From: Rhodoferax lacus
Lineage (GTDB): Bacteria > Pseudomonadota > Gammaproteobacteria > Burkholderiales > Burkholderiaceae_C
Direction: 5' to 3'
NCBI RefSeq assembly: GCF_003415675.1
Contig: NZ_QFZK01000009.1
Span: forward strand, 1 to 64,000
DNA: 64,000 nt
The notes below the pieces were generated by a model that worked only from the letters and a program-made list of their open reading frames with translations, made no database searches and was not told the origin of the DNA. Positions 51,879-60,385 of the stretch are shown here, in pieces. The first letter of the stretch is position 1, and every line of letters starts with the position of its first letter. The position numbers were made by a program, and so were the translations under genes.

Positions 51879-52535
51879 CTAGAACTCCGCGTCGAGCTCG
51901 TCTATTTCGTCGGGCTCGGCTTTCGCGGCGGCCACCCACTCCTGCATGGCAGGCAGTTCCATGATGCGCTTGGCATAGGCCGCACAGGCCTTGTCCAGCG
52001 CAATGTCATAGCTTAGGAAGCGCGTAACCACCGGGGCATACATGGCATCGGCCAGGGTGGGTTGTTTGCCAAACAGGTAGGGACCCTTGTAGGTGGCCAG
52101 GCACTCGGTCCAGATTTCCTTCACGCGGTCTATGTCAGCCTGTGCGCGTGACCACACCTTGAAATTCGGAAAATGCGCCTTGATGTTCATCGGCAGCGAG
52201 CCGCGCAGGGACGCAAAGCCCGAATGCATCTCGCCGCAAATCGCCCGGCAGTGGGCGCGTGCCTTGGCGTCAGCGGGTAGCAGCTGCGCCTTGGGGCAAG
52301 TCTCATTGAGGTACTCGCCAATAGCCAGCGTGTCCCAGACCTTGATGCCATCGTGCAAGAGCGAAGGCACCAGCATGCTGGACGACAAAAGAAGCATCTC
52401 CGCCTTCATGGCCGGGTCGTCTGCGGGGATGACTTTTTCGCTGAAGTCCAGCCCCGCGAGCTTGGTCATCAGCCAGCCGCGCAGGGCCCAGGCACCGTAG
52501 TTTTTGCTGCTGATGGTTAACACTGCCTTGGGCAT
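51879..52535 (-). CDS. Glutathione S-transferase-like protein
   Basis: 218-residue GST. The N-terminal thioredoxin-like domain reads KAVLTISSKNYGAWALRGWLM with SSxxxSxxV-like features, SLLHDGIKVWDTLAIGEYLNE is the glutathione-binding part, and a helical C-domain follows from ~85 (LFGKQPTLADAMYAPVVTRFLSYD). It resembles the MaiA/zeta-like or generic GST group. Confidence 0.88.
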   Translation of the reverse strand: MPKAVLTISSKNYGAWALRGWLMTKLAGLDFSEKVIPADDPAMKAEMLLLSSSMLVPSLLHDGIKVWDTLAIGEYLNETCPKAQLLPADAKARAHCRAICGEMHSGFASLRGSLPMNIKAHFPNFKVWSRAQADIDRVKEIWTECLATYKGPYLFGKQPTLADAMYAPVVTRFLSYDIALDKACAAYAKRIMELPAMQEWVAAAKAEPDEIDELDAEF

Positions 52536-52681
52536 GGACGTCCTCTTGCGTTGGATGGATGGAGTCAGACACCCGCAAGCCTTGTGCCAAGTTGCGGATT
52601 AAGCTGGCCCACAACTTGCCTGCATTACAACCTGTTCAAAGATAACAACGCCCCCAAGCGTGCAACCTAAGCGGGATTTTC

Positions 52682-53902
52682 ATGCTGTACCAGGCCTACC
52701 AACTACAAAGCGACCTCAGTGCGCCCTTGCGCATGCTGTCCCAAATGGGCAGCTTTTTGCTTGGACAGGGTGACAACGACGCCGGCGTGCTGCGCAAGGT
52801 TGGTGCAGCACTGGATGTGTTCTCGCGCCTGCGCCTCACCCATACCCGGCCCGACTACGGCATCTGCTCTGTGGGCCAGGCGCAGGACGCAGTGCCCGTG
52901 GTGGAAGAAGTGGCCCTGACTCTGCCCTTTGGCCAGTTGCTGCACTTCAAAAAGAGCCTGGGCGCAGCCCTGGACAACCAGCCCAAAGTGCTGCTGGTGG
53001 CGCCCCTGTCAGGCCACTTCGCAACGCTCCTGCGCGAGACCGTGCGCACCCTGCTGCAGGACCACGATGTGTATATCACCGACTGGTTCAACGCCCGCGA
53101 TGTGCCGCTCACACAGGGCGCGTTCGGCCTGGACGACTACATCGACCACATGATCGGCTTCATGGAGCACATCGGCCCCGGCGTGCATGTGGTGGCGGTG
53201 TGTCAGCCCTGCGTGGCAGCCCTGGCCGCCACGGCCCTGATGGCCGAAGACGACAACCCCTGCACCCCGCGCAGCCTCACCCTGATGGCAGGCCCCGTGG
53301 ACTGCCGCGTCAACCCCACCGGTGTGAATGTGCTGGCCACCAGCAAGCCCATCGAGTGGTTCGAGAAAAACCTGATCAGCCATGTGCCACTGCCCCACGC
53401 GGGCTTTATGCGCCGCGTCTACCCCGGCTTTGTGCAACTCAGCGCTTTTTTGAGCATGAACCCGGAGCGCCACAAGCAGGCTTTCAAGGATCTGTACGGC
53501 CACCTGGTGGACGGCGAGCAGGACAAGGCGCAAACCATCAAGGCCTTTTACGACGAGTATCTGGCCGTCAATGACCTGCCCGCCGAGTTCTATCTGGAAA
53601 CCATTGCCAAGGTGTTCCAGACCTATGACCTGGCCAAAGGCGAGCTGATGTACCGCGGCCGCCTGGTCGACACCAAGGCGATTCGCCGCACCGCCCTGCT
53701 GACGGTGGAAGGCGAGCGCGACGACATCTGCTCCGTAGGCCAGACCGTTGCCGCGCAAGACCTGTGCAGCAGCATCCGCCCCTACCTCAAGAACCACCAC
53801 GTGCAGACCGGCGTGGGCCACTATGGTGTGTTCAGCGGCAAGAAGTGGAACCAGCAGATCTATCCGCGCGTGCGCGATTCCATACACGCCAGCAACGGCT
53901 GA
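52682..53902 (+). CDS. phaZ: Intracellular polyhydroxyalkanoate depolymerase
   Basis: 406-residue intracellular PHB depolymerase of the PhaZa1 type. The catalytic site uses cysteine instead of serine: C174 in VAVCQPCVAALAA. Flanking family segments are KVLLVAPLSGHFATLLRETVRTLLQDHDVYITDWFNARDVPL and GVGHYGVFSGKKWNQQIYPRVRDFI-like ending. It mobilises stored PHB, implying that the organism makes it. It stands alone, not beside phaC. Confidence 0.93.
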   Translation: MLYQAYQLQSDLSAPLRMLSQMGSFLLGQGDNDAGVLRKVGAALDVFSRLRLTHTRPDYGICSVGQAQDAVPVVEEVALTLPFGQLLHFKKSLGAALDNQPKVLLVAPLSGHFATLLRETVRTLLQDHDVYITDWFNARDVPLTQGAFGLDDYIDHMIGFMEHIGPGVHVVAVCQPCVAALAATALMAEDDNPCTPRSLTLMAGPVDCRVNPTGVNVLATSKPIEWFEKNLISHVPLPHAGFMRRVYPGFVQLSAFLSMNPERHKQAFKDLYGHLVDGEQDKAQTIKAFYDEYLAVNDLPAEFYLETIAKVFQTYDLAKGELMYRGRLVDTKAIRRTALLTVEGERDDICSVGQTVAAQDLCSSIRPYLKNHHVQTGVGHYGVFSGKKWNQQIYPRVRDSIHASNG

Positions 53903-54032
53903 TTGCCTGGGGCTGCACTGCTTGGCGGCCCAAGCCGATACCCATTCAAGACCTGCGACAATCACGGCCTCTCCCCTGTCTTGGTCTGCCCACAAGCCTG
54001 CGTCCCGCAAGCATGCCGACTGATGTCGCTAC

Positions 54033-55100
54033 ATGCCACTAAAACGCCCCAATCACCACCTCATAGACGTTCTGAAAATAGTTGCCGCCCAATGCGTGGT
54101 CTGGCATCACCTGGCCCGGTATGGGCCCCTGTCCGACGACCTGAACCAGACAGCGCCCGAGTTGTCCCGGTGGCTCTTTGACTATGCCAATATGGCAGTC
54201 CAGGTGTTTCTGGTGGTAGCCGGGTACCTGGCGGCGCGCAGCCTGGCCAACCGGCCGCGTGCCGAAGCCGCGCTGCTGCCGACCCTGTGGCGCCGTTATG
54301 AGCGCCTGATCCTTCCGTTTTTGCTCGCCCTGGTGCTCACCGTGCTGGTGTCTGCCATTGCCCGGCCCTACCTCGATGGGGACCTGGTGCCCGGAGTGCC
54401 CAGCATGGCGCAGTGGCTTGCCCATGCCAGCTTGCTGCACAGTGTGCTGGGTCTGGAGTCCATGTCGGCCGGTGCCTGGTACGTGGCGATTGATTTCCAG
54501 CTCTATGCCCTGCTGGCGCTCTTGTTCTGGCTGGCGCGGGGCAGGGCGTGGGCCAGTGTTTTGCTGGTGGCGGCAATGGCGGTTGCGTCGCTGACCTGGT
54601 TCAACCTGGACGTGGACTTTGACAACTGGGCCCTGTATTTCTTCGGGGCCTATGGCATGGGGGCACTGTCCTGGTGGGCGGGCCTGCGCAGCAATGGCAG
54701 CCGCTTTGCGCGCGTTCTCTACGCCACCACGCTGCTGGTAGGCCTGGCCTCCCTGGCGCTGGCGTTTCGTGAACGCATTGCCTTGGCACTGAGCGTGTCC
54801 AGCGTGCTGCTGGCGTTTGGCAACCGGCAACTGCCGCTGCCACGGCATCTGGGGCAATGGGTTCGGCGGCTTGGCAACAGTTCGTATGCTTTGTTTCTGG
54901 TGCACTTCTCGGTGCTGCTGCTGGCCAATGCCCTGTGGTCGGAACTCGACCTGGAAGACAGCGACTGGGCCTTGTTCTTTGCCCTGGCGGTCTGGTCACT
55001 CAGCCTGCTGGCCAGCCTGGCCTTTCATGCGCAGGTGGAGCAACGCATTGCGCGCTGGCGTGCAGCGCCTGTGGCGGGCGCTGGGGTGACGGCCAAATAG
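54033..55100 (+). CDS. Acyltransferase-3-family membrane protein
   Basis: 355-residue integral membrane acyltransferase with about ten helices. The conserved N-terminal histidine is in AAQCVVWHHLARYG. RYERLILPFLLALVLTVLV and LHSVLGLESMSAGAWYVAIDFQLYALLALLFWLARG are typical of the OafA/NodX family, which acylates surface polysaccharides or other exported molecules. There are no glycan genes nearby. The ATG is preceded by no strong ribosome site. Confidence 0.85.
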   Translation: MPLKRPNHHLIDVLKIVAAQCVVWHHLARYGPLSDDLNQTAPELSRWLFDYANMAVQVFLVVAGYLAARSLANRPRAEAALLPTLWRRYERLILPFLLALVLTVLVSAIARPYLDGDLVPGVPSMAQWLAHASLLHSVLGLESMSAGAWYVAIDFQLYALLALLFWLARGRAWASVLLVAAMAVASLTWFNLDVDFDNWALYFFGAYGMGALSWWAGLRSNGSRFARVLYATTLLVGLASLALAFRERIALALSVSSVLLAFGNRQLPLPRHLGQWVRRLGNSSYALFLVHFSVLLLANALWSELDLEDSDWALFFALAVWSLSLLASLAFHAQVEQRIARWRAAPVAGAGVTAK

Positions 55101-55194
55101 GTACAACCCCACATGAGGAGCCCGGCATAGCCCTGGTGCCGCAGCGAGCCCAGTGACTCCCGCAAGCAAGGAAGCAATCAAATAGATCATCCAT

Positions 55195-55227
55195 AAAAAA
55201 AGCCGGACCCAAGGATCCGGCTTTTTT
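55195..55227. terminator. Bidirectional intrinsic terminator
   Basis: AAAAAAAGCCGGA and TCCGGCTTTTTT pair around CCCAAGGA, with A and T runs on both sides. It can end transcription of actP from the right and of the acyltransferase from the left. Confidence 0.85.
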
Positions 55228-55267
55228 GTTGTCATGCGCAACACAGGGTTGCGCAATCCAGACCGTC

Positions 55268-57082
55268 TTAGTGTCCCGAAGCGCCAGAAGCACCCAGGCC
55301 GGTTTCCGAGCGCACTTGCTGCGCAGGGAACGCAGCGCGTTCCTTGGCGGCGTTGGCGCTGCGGTCCATGATGGAGAACAACCAGATACCGACGAAGGCG
55401 ATGGTCATGGAGAACAGCGCAGGCGAGGTATAGGGGAACCAGGCCGAGCCCTTGGGGTTGCCCAGGGTGGCTTCCCACACGGAAGGCGACACAACCGTCA
55501 GGCCCACCGAAGAGATCAGACCCATGAAGCCGCCGATCACAGCGCCCTTGGTGGTGCAGTCTTTCCACAGCACCGCCATGAACAGCACGGGGAAGTTGGC
55601 AGAGGCGGCAATCGCGAAGGCCAAGGACACCATGAAGGCAATGTTCTGCTTCTCAAAGGTGATACCGAGCGCCACGGCAATCACGCCCAGAGCCAAAGTG
55701 GTGATGCGGGAGACGCGCAGTTCGGAAGCGCTGTCAGCCTTGCCCTTCTTGATCAGGGTGGCGTAGATGTCGTGGGACACAGCAGAAGCGCCAGACAGCG
55801 TCAGGCCAGCCACCACAGCCAGGATGGTTGCAAATGCCACAGCGGAGATGAAGCCGAAGAACACATTGCCGCCCACTGCCTTGGCCACCAGCACAGCCGC
55901 CATGTTGGCCGAGCCGCCGCCGCCCTTGATGATGCCGGTAGCTACGTTGGCAAACTCGGGGTTGGTCAGCACCAGGGTGATGGCACCAAAGCCGATGATG
56001 AAGATCAGCACGTAGAAGTAGCCAATCCAGGTGGTGGCCCACAGCACGGACTTACGGGCTTGCTTGGCATCCGGCACGGTGAAGAAGCGCATCAGGATGT
56101 GGGGCAGACCAGCGGTACCGAACATCAGGGCCATACCGAAGGAGATGGCAGAGATGGGGTCTTTCACGAAGCCGCCTGGGCCCATGATGGCAGCACCAAT
56201 CTTGGCGGGGTCCATGGCATTGGCCTTGGCAGTGGCTTCAGCAGCAGCCTTCACCAGCTCAGGCGTTGTGGCAGCAGCGGTGAGCGCGGCAGCAGCAGTG
56301 ACAGCCGCAGCCTGTGTGTTCACAGCAATGGCGGAGCGCACTTCAACACCCTTGGCAAACAGCGCCTCGGGGCTGAAGCCAAACTGTGCCAGCACCATGA
56401 AGGCCATGAAGGTCACACCGGCCAGCAGCATCACCGCCTTGATGATCTGCACCCAGGTGGTGGCTGTCATGCCGCCAAACAGCACATAGATCATCATCAG
56501 CGCGCCAACGATCACCACAGCCAGCCAGTAGTCCAGGCCGAACAGCAGTTTGATCAGGGCACCTGCACCCACCATCTGGGCAATCAGGTAGAACGCCACC
56601 ACCACCAGCGTGCCGGAAGCGGCAAACGCGCGGATGGGGCCTTGCTGGAAGCGATAACCGGCCACGTCGGCAAAGGTGAACTTGCCCAGGTTGCGCAGAC
56701 GCTCGGCCATCAGGAAGGTGACCACAGGCCAGCCCACCAGGAAGCCGATGGAGTAGATCAGGCCGTCATAGCCAGTGGCCATCACAGCCGCGGAAATACC
56801 CAGGAAGGAAGCCGCGGACATGTAATCGCCCGCAATGGCCAGGCCATTCTGGAAACCGGTGATGCCGCCACCACCCGTGTAGAAGTCAGCAGCCGACTTG
56901 GTCTTGGCTGCGGCCCACTTGGTGATGAACAGGGTGCCCACCACAAAGACGGCGAACATGGAGATGGCCACCCAGTTGGTGGGCTGCTTGTCCACTTGCC
57001 CGAGGTCGCCGCCTGCCGCAAAGGCAGAGCCTGCAACCAGCAGCATCAGCGCTGTGGCCAGGGTTTTTTGGATCTTGCTCAT
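55268..57082 (-). CDS. actP: Cation/acetate symporter
   Basis: 604-residue sodium:solute symporter of the ActP group with about 13 membrane helices and a cleavable signal-like N-terminus. Landmarks: [71 protein letters not shown], and [31 protein letters not shown]. An Ala/Thr-rich loop of ~60 residues (~230-285) is longer than in E. coli ActP. It overlaps the DUF485 gene by four bases. Confidence 0.94.
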   Translation of the reverse strand: MSKIQKTLATALMLLVAGSAFAAGGDLGQVDKQPTNWVAISMFAVFVVGTLFITKWAAAKTKSAADFYTGGGGITGFQNGLAIAGDYMSAASFLGISAAVMATGYDGLIYSIGFLVGWPVVTFLMAERLRNLGKFTFADVAGYRFQQGPIRAFAASGTLVVVAFYLIAQMVGAGALIKLLFGLDYWLAVVIVGALMMIYVLFGGMTATTWVQIIKAVMLLAGVTFMAFMVLAQFGFSPEALFAKGVEVRSAIAVNTQAAAVTAAAALTAAATTPELVKAAAEATAKANAMDPAKIGAAIMGPGGFVKDPISAISFGMALMFGTAGLPHILMRFFTVPDAKQARKSVLWATTWIGYFYVLIFIIGFGAITLVLTNPEFANVATGIIKGGGGSANMAAVLVAKAVGGNVFFGFISAVAFATILAVVAGLTLSGASAVSHDIYATLIKKGKADSASELRVSRITTLALGVIAVALGITFEKQNIAFMVSLAFAIAASANFPVLFMAVLWKDCTTKGAVIGGFMGLISSVGLTVVSPSVWEATLGNPKGSAWFPYTSPALFSMTIAFVGIWLFSIMDRSANAAKERAAFPAQQVRSETGLGASGASGH

Positions 57083-57387
57083 TTGGATGCGTCCTTCAGG
57101 ATTTCGGCGGTCAGGGCGTCGAACTCGCTGTTCGCGCGGCGTACATAGAAGGCGGTGATCACCACAGTGAACACAATCACGCCCATGCCAATCGGGATAC
57201 CCAGGGATGTGACACCAGCGCCAATGGGCTGTGCCAGGAAGGGCTTGTTGAAAGCAATCAGTGCGATGTAGCCGTAATAAACGACCATCATCAACAGCGT
57301 GAGCGTCCAGCCAAAGCTGCTGCGTTTGCTGCGAAGTTCCTGGTACTTCGGATTCTTTTGGATTTTGTCGACCACGGGATCACTCAT
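57079..57387 (-). CDS. DUF485-family membrane protein
   Basis: 102-residue protein with two membrane helices ([21 protein letters not shown] and [23 protein letters not shown]). The YjcH/DUF485 family regularly precedes actP and is thought to assist it. The start at 57387 has a good AGGAG site. It is cotranscribed with actP (ATGA overlap). Confidence 0.92.
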   Translation of the reverse strand: MSDPVVDKIQKNPKYQELRSKRSSFGWTLTLLMMVVYYGYIALIAFNKPFLAQPIGAGVTSLGIPIGMGVIVFTVVITAFYVRRANSEFDALTAEILKDASK

Positions 57388-57761
57388 GTGGGTCTCCTTT
57401 TTGGTTAATGGGGAAAGAGGAAGAAGCGATGTGCCTTCTGAACACACGGCGCGATTCTGTGCAAGGGGGCTGACCAAGTGCTTACGTGTGTTGTGGTTAT
57501 TGCCCTGTGTGGTGCTGGATAAACAATGTTTTTTTCACCCAAAAAAAAGGCCCGCACGGCACCTCAAAAGTGCCCAAACAGCGTGCTATTTCGCATCAAG
57601 AAATAAACAGCTAGGGTTACTACGCAGGCTGTAAGAATCTGTTCAGTCGAGCGTAAGTCTGTGCAATCCCCCTGTCAGATTGACGTCAGTAGGTCGCACG
57701 ATAGTGCATCACGCAGCTTCCATACGGGGCGCGGTTGGACTTAAATAAAGGAGACAAATCT
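57388..57761. other. Divergent control region between DUF485-actP and the MHS transporter
   Basis: 374 bases without a gene. It must contain promoters for both directions. A T7 tract and A8 tract (57529-57548) can form a weak hairpin. TTGACG at 57680 with TAGTGC 16 bases downstream is a poor sigma-70 candidate for the rightward gene. I see no obvious palindromic operator. Confidence 0.45.
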
Positions 57762-59522
57762 ATGGCAACAAACGTCGCACGTCCGATGTCAGCAGAAGAG
57801 AAGAAGGTGATCTTCGCCTCTTCGCTGGGTACTGTTTTTGAGTGGTACGACTTTTATCTTTACGGCTCGCTCGCAGCCATCATCGCGAAACAATTTTTCA
57901 GCGGACTGGACGAGGGCTCGGCCTTCATCTTCGCATTGCTGGCTTTTGCTGCCGGCTTCATCGTGCGCCCCTTCGGCGCGCTGGTGTTTGGTCGACTGGG
58001 CGACATGATCGGGCGCAAGTACACCTTCCTGGTGACTATCCTGATCATGGGCCTGTCCACCTTCATCGTCGGTATTCTTCCCAACTATGCCTCCATTGGT
58101 GTGGCCGCTCCCGTGATCCTGATCGCGCTGCGCATGCTGCAGGGCCTGGCGCTCGGTGGCGAGTACGGTGGAGCTGCCACCTACGTGGCCGAGCACGCAC
58201 CGCACGGCAAGCGCGGTGCCTACACCGCCTGGATTCAGACCACCGCCACGCTGGGCCTGTTCCTGTCGCTGATGGTGATTCTGGGAACCCGCACCGTGAT
58301 TGGTGAAGAGGCGTTCAGTGACTGGGGCTGGCGTGTTCCATTCATCGTCTCCATATTGCTGTTGGGCGTGTCGGTGTACATCCGCCTGAGCATGAATGAG
58401 TCGCCCGCCTTTGCCAAGATGAAGGCCGAAGGGAAGACCTCCAAGGCCCCCCTGTCCGAATCCTTCGGCCAGTGGAAGAACCTGAAGATCGTGATCCTGG
58501 CCCTGATCGGCCTGACCGCAGGTCAAGCTGTGGTGTGGTACTCGGGCCAGTTCTATGCGCTGTTCTTCCTGACGCAGGCGCTCAAGGTGGACGGCCCCAC
58601 GGCCAACGTGATGGTCGCCATCTCCCTGATCATCGGTACACCGTTCTTCATCGTGTTTGGTGCCTTGTCCGACAAGATTGGCCGCAAGCCCATCATCCTG
58701 GCCGGTTGCCTGCTGGCGGCATTGACCTACTTCCCGGTGTTCACTGCGCTGACCAAGGCCGCCAACCCCGACCTGGCCGCAGCCCAAGCCGCTGCCAAGG
58801 TTACCGTGACTGCTGACCCGGCCGAGTGCTCGTTCCAGTTCAACCCCACCGGCACCAAGAAGTTCACCTCGTCTTGCGATATTGCCAAGCAACGCCTGGC
58901 CAGTGCATCGGTGAGCTATGACAACATCGCTGCACCTGCAGGCACACCAGCCTCCATTCAGGTGGGCGAAACCGTGGTCAAGGTCAAGTACACACCGGAA
59001 GACATCGCTGCGGCCAAGACCAAGGCAGAAGCCAAGCTGGCCGAACTGACCGCTGCCCAGCCGCAAGACCCCAAGGCCATTGAAGCCGCCACCAAGTCCG
59101 TCAAGGACCTGGGCAACGAAAAGACAGCAGGCACCACGCTGCTGGCATCCACCCTGGGCGCTGCACTCAAGGCCGCCGGCTACCCCGCCAAGGCCGACAT
59201 GGCCAAGTTTGACAAGACCATGGTGGTCATCATCCTGACTTACCTGGTGCTGCTGGTGACCATGGTGTACGGCCCGATTGCGGCCATGCTGGTGGAAATG
59301 TTCCCCACCCGCATCCGCTACACCTCCATGAGCCTGCCCTACCACATTGGTAACGGCTGGTTTGGCGGCCTGCTGCCCACGACGGCCTTCGCCATCGTGG
59401 CCCAGACCGGCAACATGTACAACGGCCTGTGGTACCCCATCATCATTGCGGGTGCCACGGTGGTAATTGGTGGCTTGTTCATCAAGGAAACCAAGGACGT
59501 GGACATCTACGCCAACGACTGA
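57762..59522 (+). CDS. MHS-family MFS transporter with large periplasmic insert
   Basis: 586-residue member of the metabolite:H+ symporter family. VFEWYDFYLYGSLA, GRLGDMIGRKYTF, LQGLALGGEYGGAATYVAEHAP and LSDKIGRKPIILAGC are the family motifs. Between TM9 and TM10 (residues ~325-481) lies an extra ~155-residue domain with two cysteines (AECSF, SSCDIAK) and an Ala/Lys-rich helical part; topology puts it in the periplasm. The substrate is probably a carboxylate. ATG 57762 has an AAGGAGA site. Confidence 0.88.
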   Translation: MATNVARPMSAEEKKVIFASSLGTVFEWYDFYLYGSLAAIIAKQFFSGLDEGSAFIFALLAFAAGFIVRPFGALVFGRLGDMIGRKYTFLVTILIMGLSTFIVGILPNYASIGVAAPVILIALRMLQGLALGGEYGGAATYVAEHAPHGKRGAYTAWIQTTATLGLFLSLMVILGTRTVIGEEAFSDWGWRVPFIVSILLLGVSVYIRLSMNESPAFAKMKAEGKTSKAPLSESFGQWKNLKIVILALIGLTAGQAVVWYSGQFYALFFLTQALKVDGPTANVMVAISLIIGTPFFIVFGALSDKIGRKPIILAGCLLAALTYFPVFTALTKAANPDLAAAQAAAKVTVTADPAECSFQFNPTGTKKFTSSCDIAKQRLASASVSYDNIAAPAGTPASIQVGETVVKVKYTPEDIAAAKTKAEAKLAELTAAQPQDPKAIEAATKSVKDLGNEKTAGTTLLASTLGAALKAAGYPAKADMAKFDKTMVVIILTYLVLLVTMVYGPIAAMLVEMFPTRIRYTSMSLPYHIGNGWFGGLLPTTAFAIVAQTGNMYNGLWYPIIIAGATVVIGGLFIKETKDVDIYAND

Positions 59523-59544
59523 TTGTTCAGCTAGTGAGTTAACG

Positions 59545-59578
59545 CTCCCGGCCCTTCAGGGTCGGGGGAGTTTTTTTT
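59545..59578 (+). terminator. Intrinsic terminator after the MHS transporter
   Basis: CTCCCGGCCC and GGGTCGGGGGAG pair around TTCA and are followed by eight T residues. It lies 22 bases after the stop codon. Confidence 0.85.
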
Positions 59579-59580
59579 CA

Positions 59581-59607
59581 GGCTCTCTTTGGGGAGCCCT
59601 TTTTTTT
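59581..59607 (+). terminator. Second intrinsic terminator in tandem
   Basis: GGCTC and GAGCC pair around a short loop and are followed by nine T residues. It directly follows the first terminator and ends only 11 bases before the microprotein gene, so that gene is either a read-through product or driven by a promoter within this segment. Confidence 0.7.
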
Positions 59608-59618
59608 AAGGAAATGCT

Positions 59619-59771
59619 ATGTGGAAGATTGCAGTAGGTTTTGTGGTGTTCGCCGGTTTGGCGCTGTTCATCCTGAGCAAGGGCGGCGATATTGACATGA
59701 GCGGCGAGAAGCATGGCGCCGATGCCACGCATTCGGAAGCTCCGGCCGCCGCTGCCAGCGCAGCCAAGTAA
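59619..59771 (+). CDS. 50-residue single-pass membrane microprotein
   Basis: A short open frame (ATG 59619, TAA 59769-59771) with a strong AAGGA ribosome site. The product starts MWKIAVGFVVFAGLALFIL, a clear membrane helix, then a short polar segment SKGGDIDMSGEKHGADATHSE and an Ala-rich end. No homologue can be named from memory with certainty. The good ribosome site, coding-like sequence and lack of overlap support a real gene. It may belong with the transporter upstream or the gene downstream. Confidence 0.65.
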   Translation: MWKIAVGFVVFAGLALFILSKGGDIDMSGEKHGADATHSEAPAAAASAAK

Positions 59772-59856
59772 GCACACCTGAGGGGGCGCTATCCCCTGCA
59801 ATACGGCATAAATGGTTTATCCTCGCCCATCACCGAACACGGTTGGGGCCGAGGCA

Positions 59857-60348
59857 ATGAGACTATATAAGACGGAACTGGGACAGTCAGCGTTCAAGGA
59901 ACGCTCACCCCTGTTTTCGGCCCGGCAGCGCTCCACCTTCATCCTGTTTGATGGCAAGAAGACCGTTGCCGAGGTGCTGGCAGCCACTGCCGGCATGGGC
60001 ATGAGCCAGTTCGACATAGACCATCTGCTGGCCATGGGGTTTTTGGCCCAGCAACCCGGGGATGTGGCCGCTGTGACCGGCTCCATGCCCCTGCAGGCCG
60101 AGTCCATGCCGGCCACCTTGGCCGCTGCCGATCCGCCAGCTGCGCCGCGCTCCGAGCAGCAACGCTACTTTGATGCCAAGCCGGTTGCCACCCAGCTCAC
60201 CGCCAGCCTGGGCCTGCGCGGGTTCATGCTGAATCTGGCTGTCGAAAGCGCCGCCGGCTATGCGGAACTGCTCAAGCTCTTGCCCAAAATCCAGGATGCC
60301 GTAGGCGCCAAGGCCAGCCGCAAGCTGGAACGCGCGCTGCTGGACTGA
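59857..60348 (+). CDS. Conserved-looking protein of unknown function
   Basis: 163-residue protein. The N-terminal half (MRLYKTELGQSAFKERSPLFSARQRSTFILFDGKKTVAEVLAATAGMGMSQFDIDHLLAMGFL) resembles a small winged-helix-like module seen in bacterial proteins of unknown role. The C-terminal half is an alpha-helical region (GLRGFMLNLAVESAAGYAELLKLLPKIQDAVG). ATG 59857 is chosen because GAGG lies six bases before it; ATG 59812 has no ribosome site. The neighbours are the secretion genes gspA-gspB. Confidence 0.6.
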   Translation: MRLYKTELGQSAFKERSPLFSARQRSTFILFDGKKTVAEVLAATAGMGMSQFDIDHLLAMGFLAQQPGDVAAVTGSMPLQAESMPATLAAADPPAAPRSEQQRYFDAKPVATQLTASLGLRGFMLNLAVESAAGYAELLKLLPKIQDAVGAKASRKLERALLD

Positions 60349-60385
60349 GCAGCAAGATCAGCCGCCGCGCACCTCCCCTGCACGC

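Noticed and set aside
55226-57148. Forward frame of 640 codons
   Set aside because: Antisense to actP, His/Gly-rich, no domain recognised.
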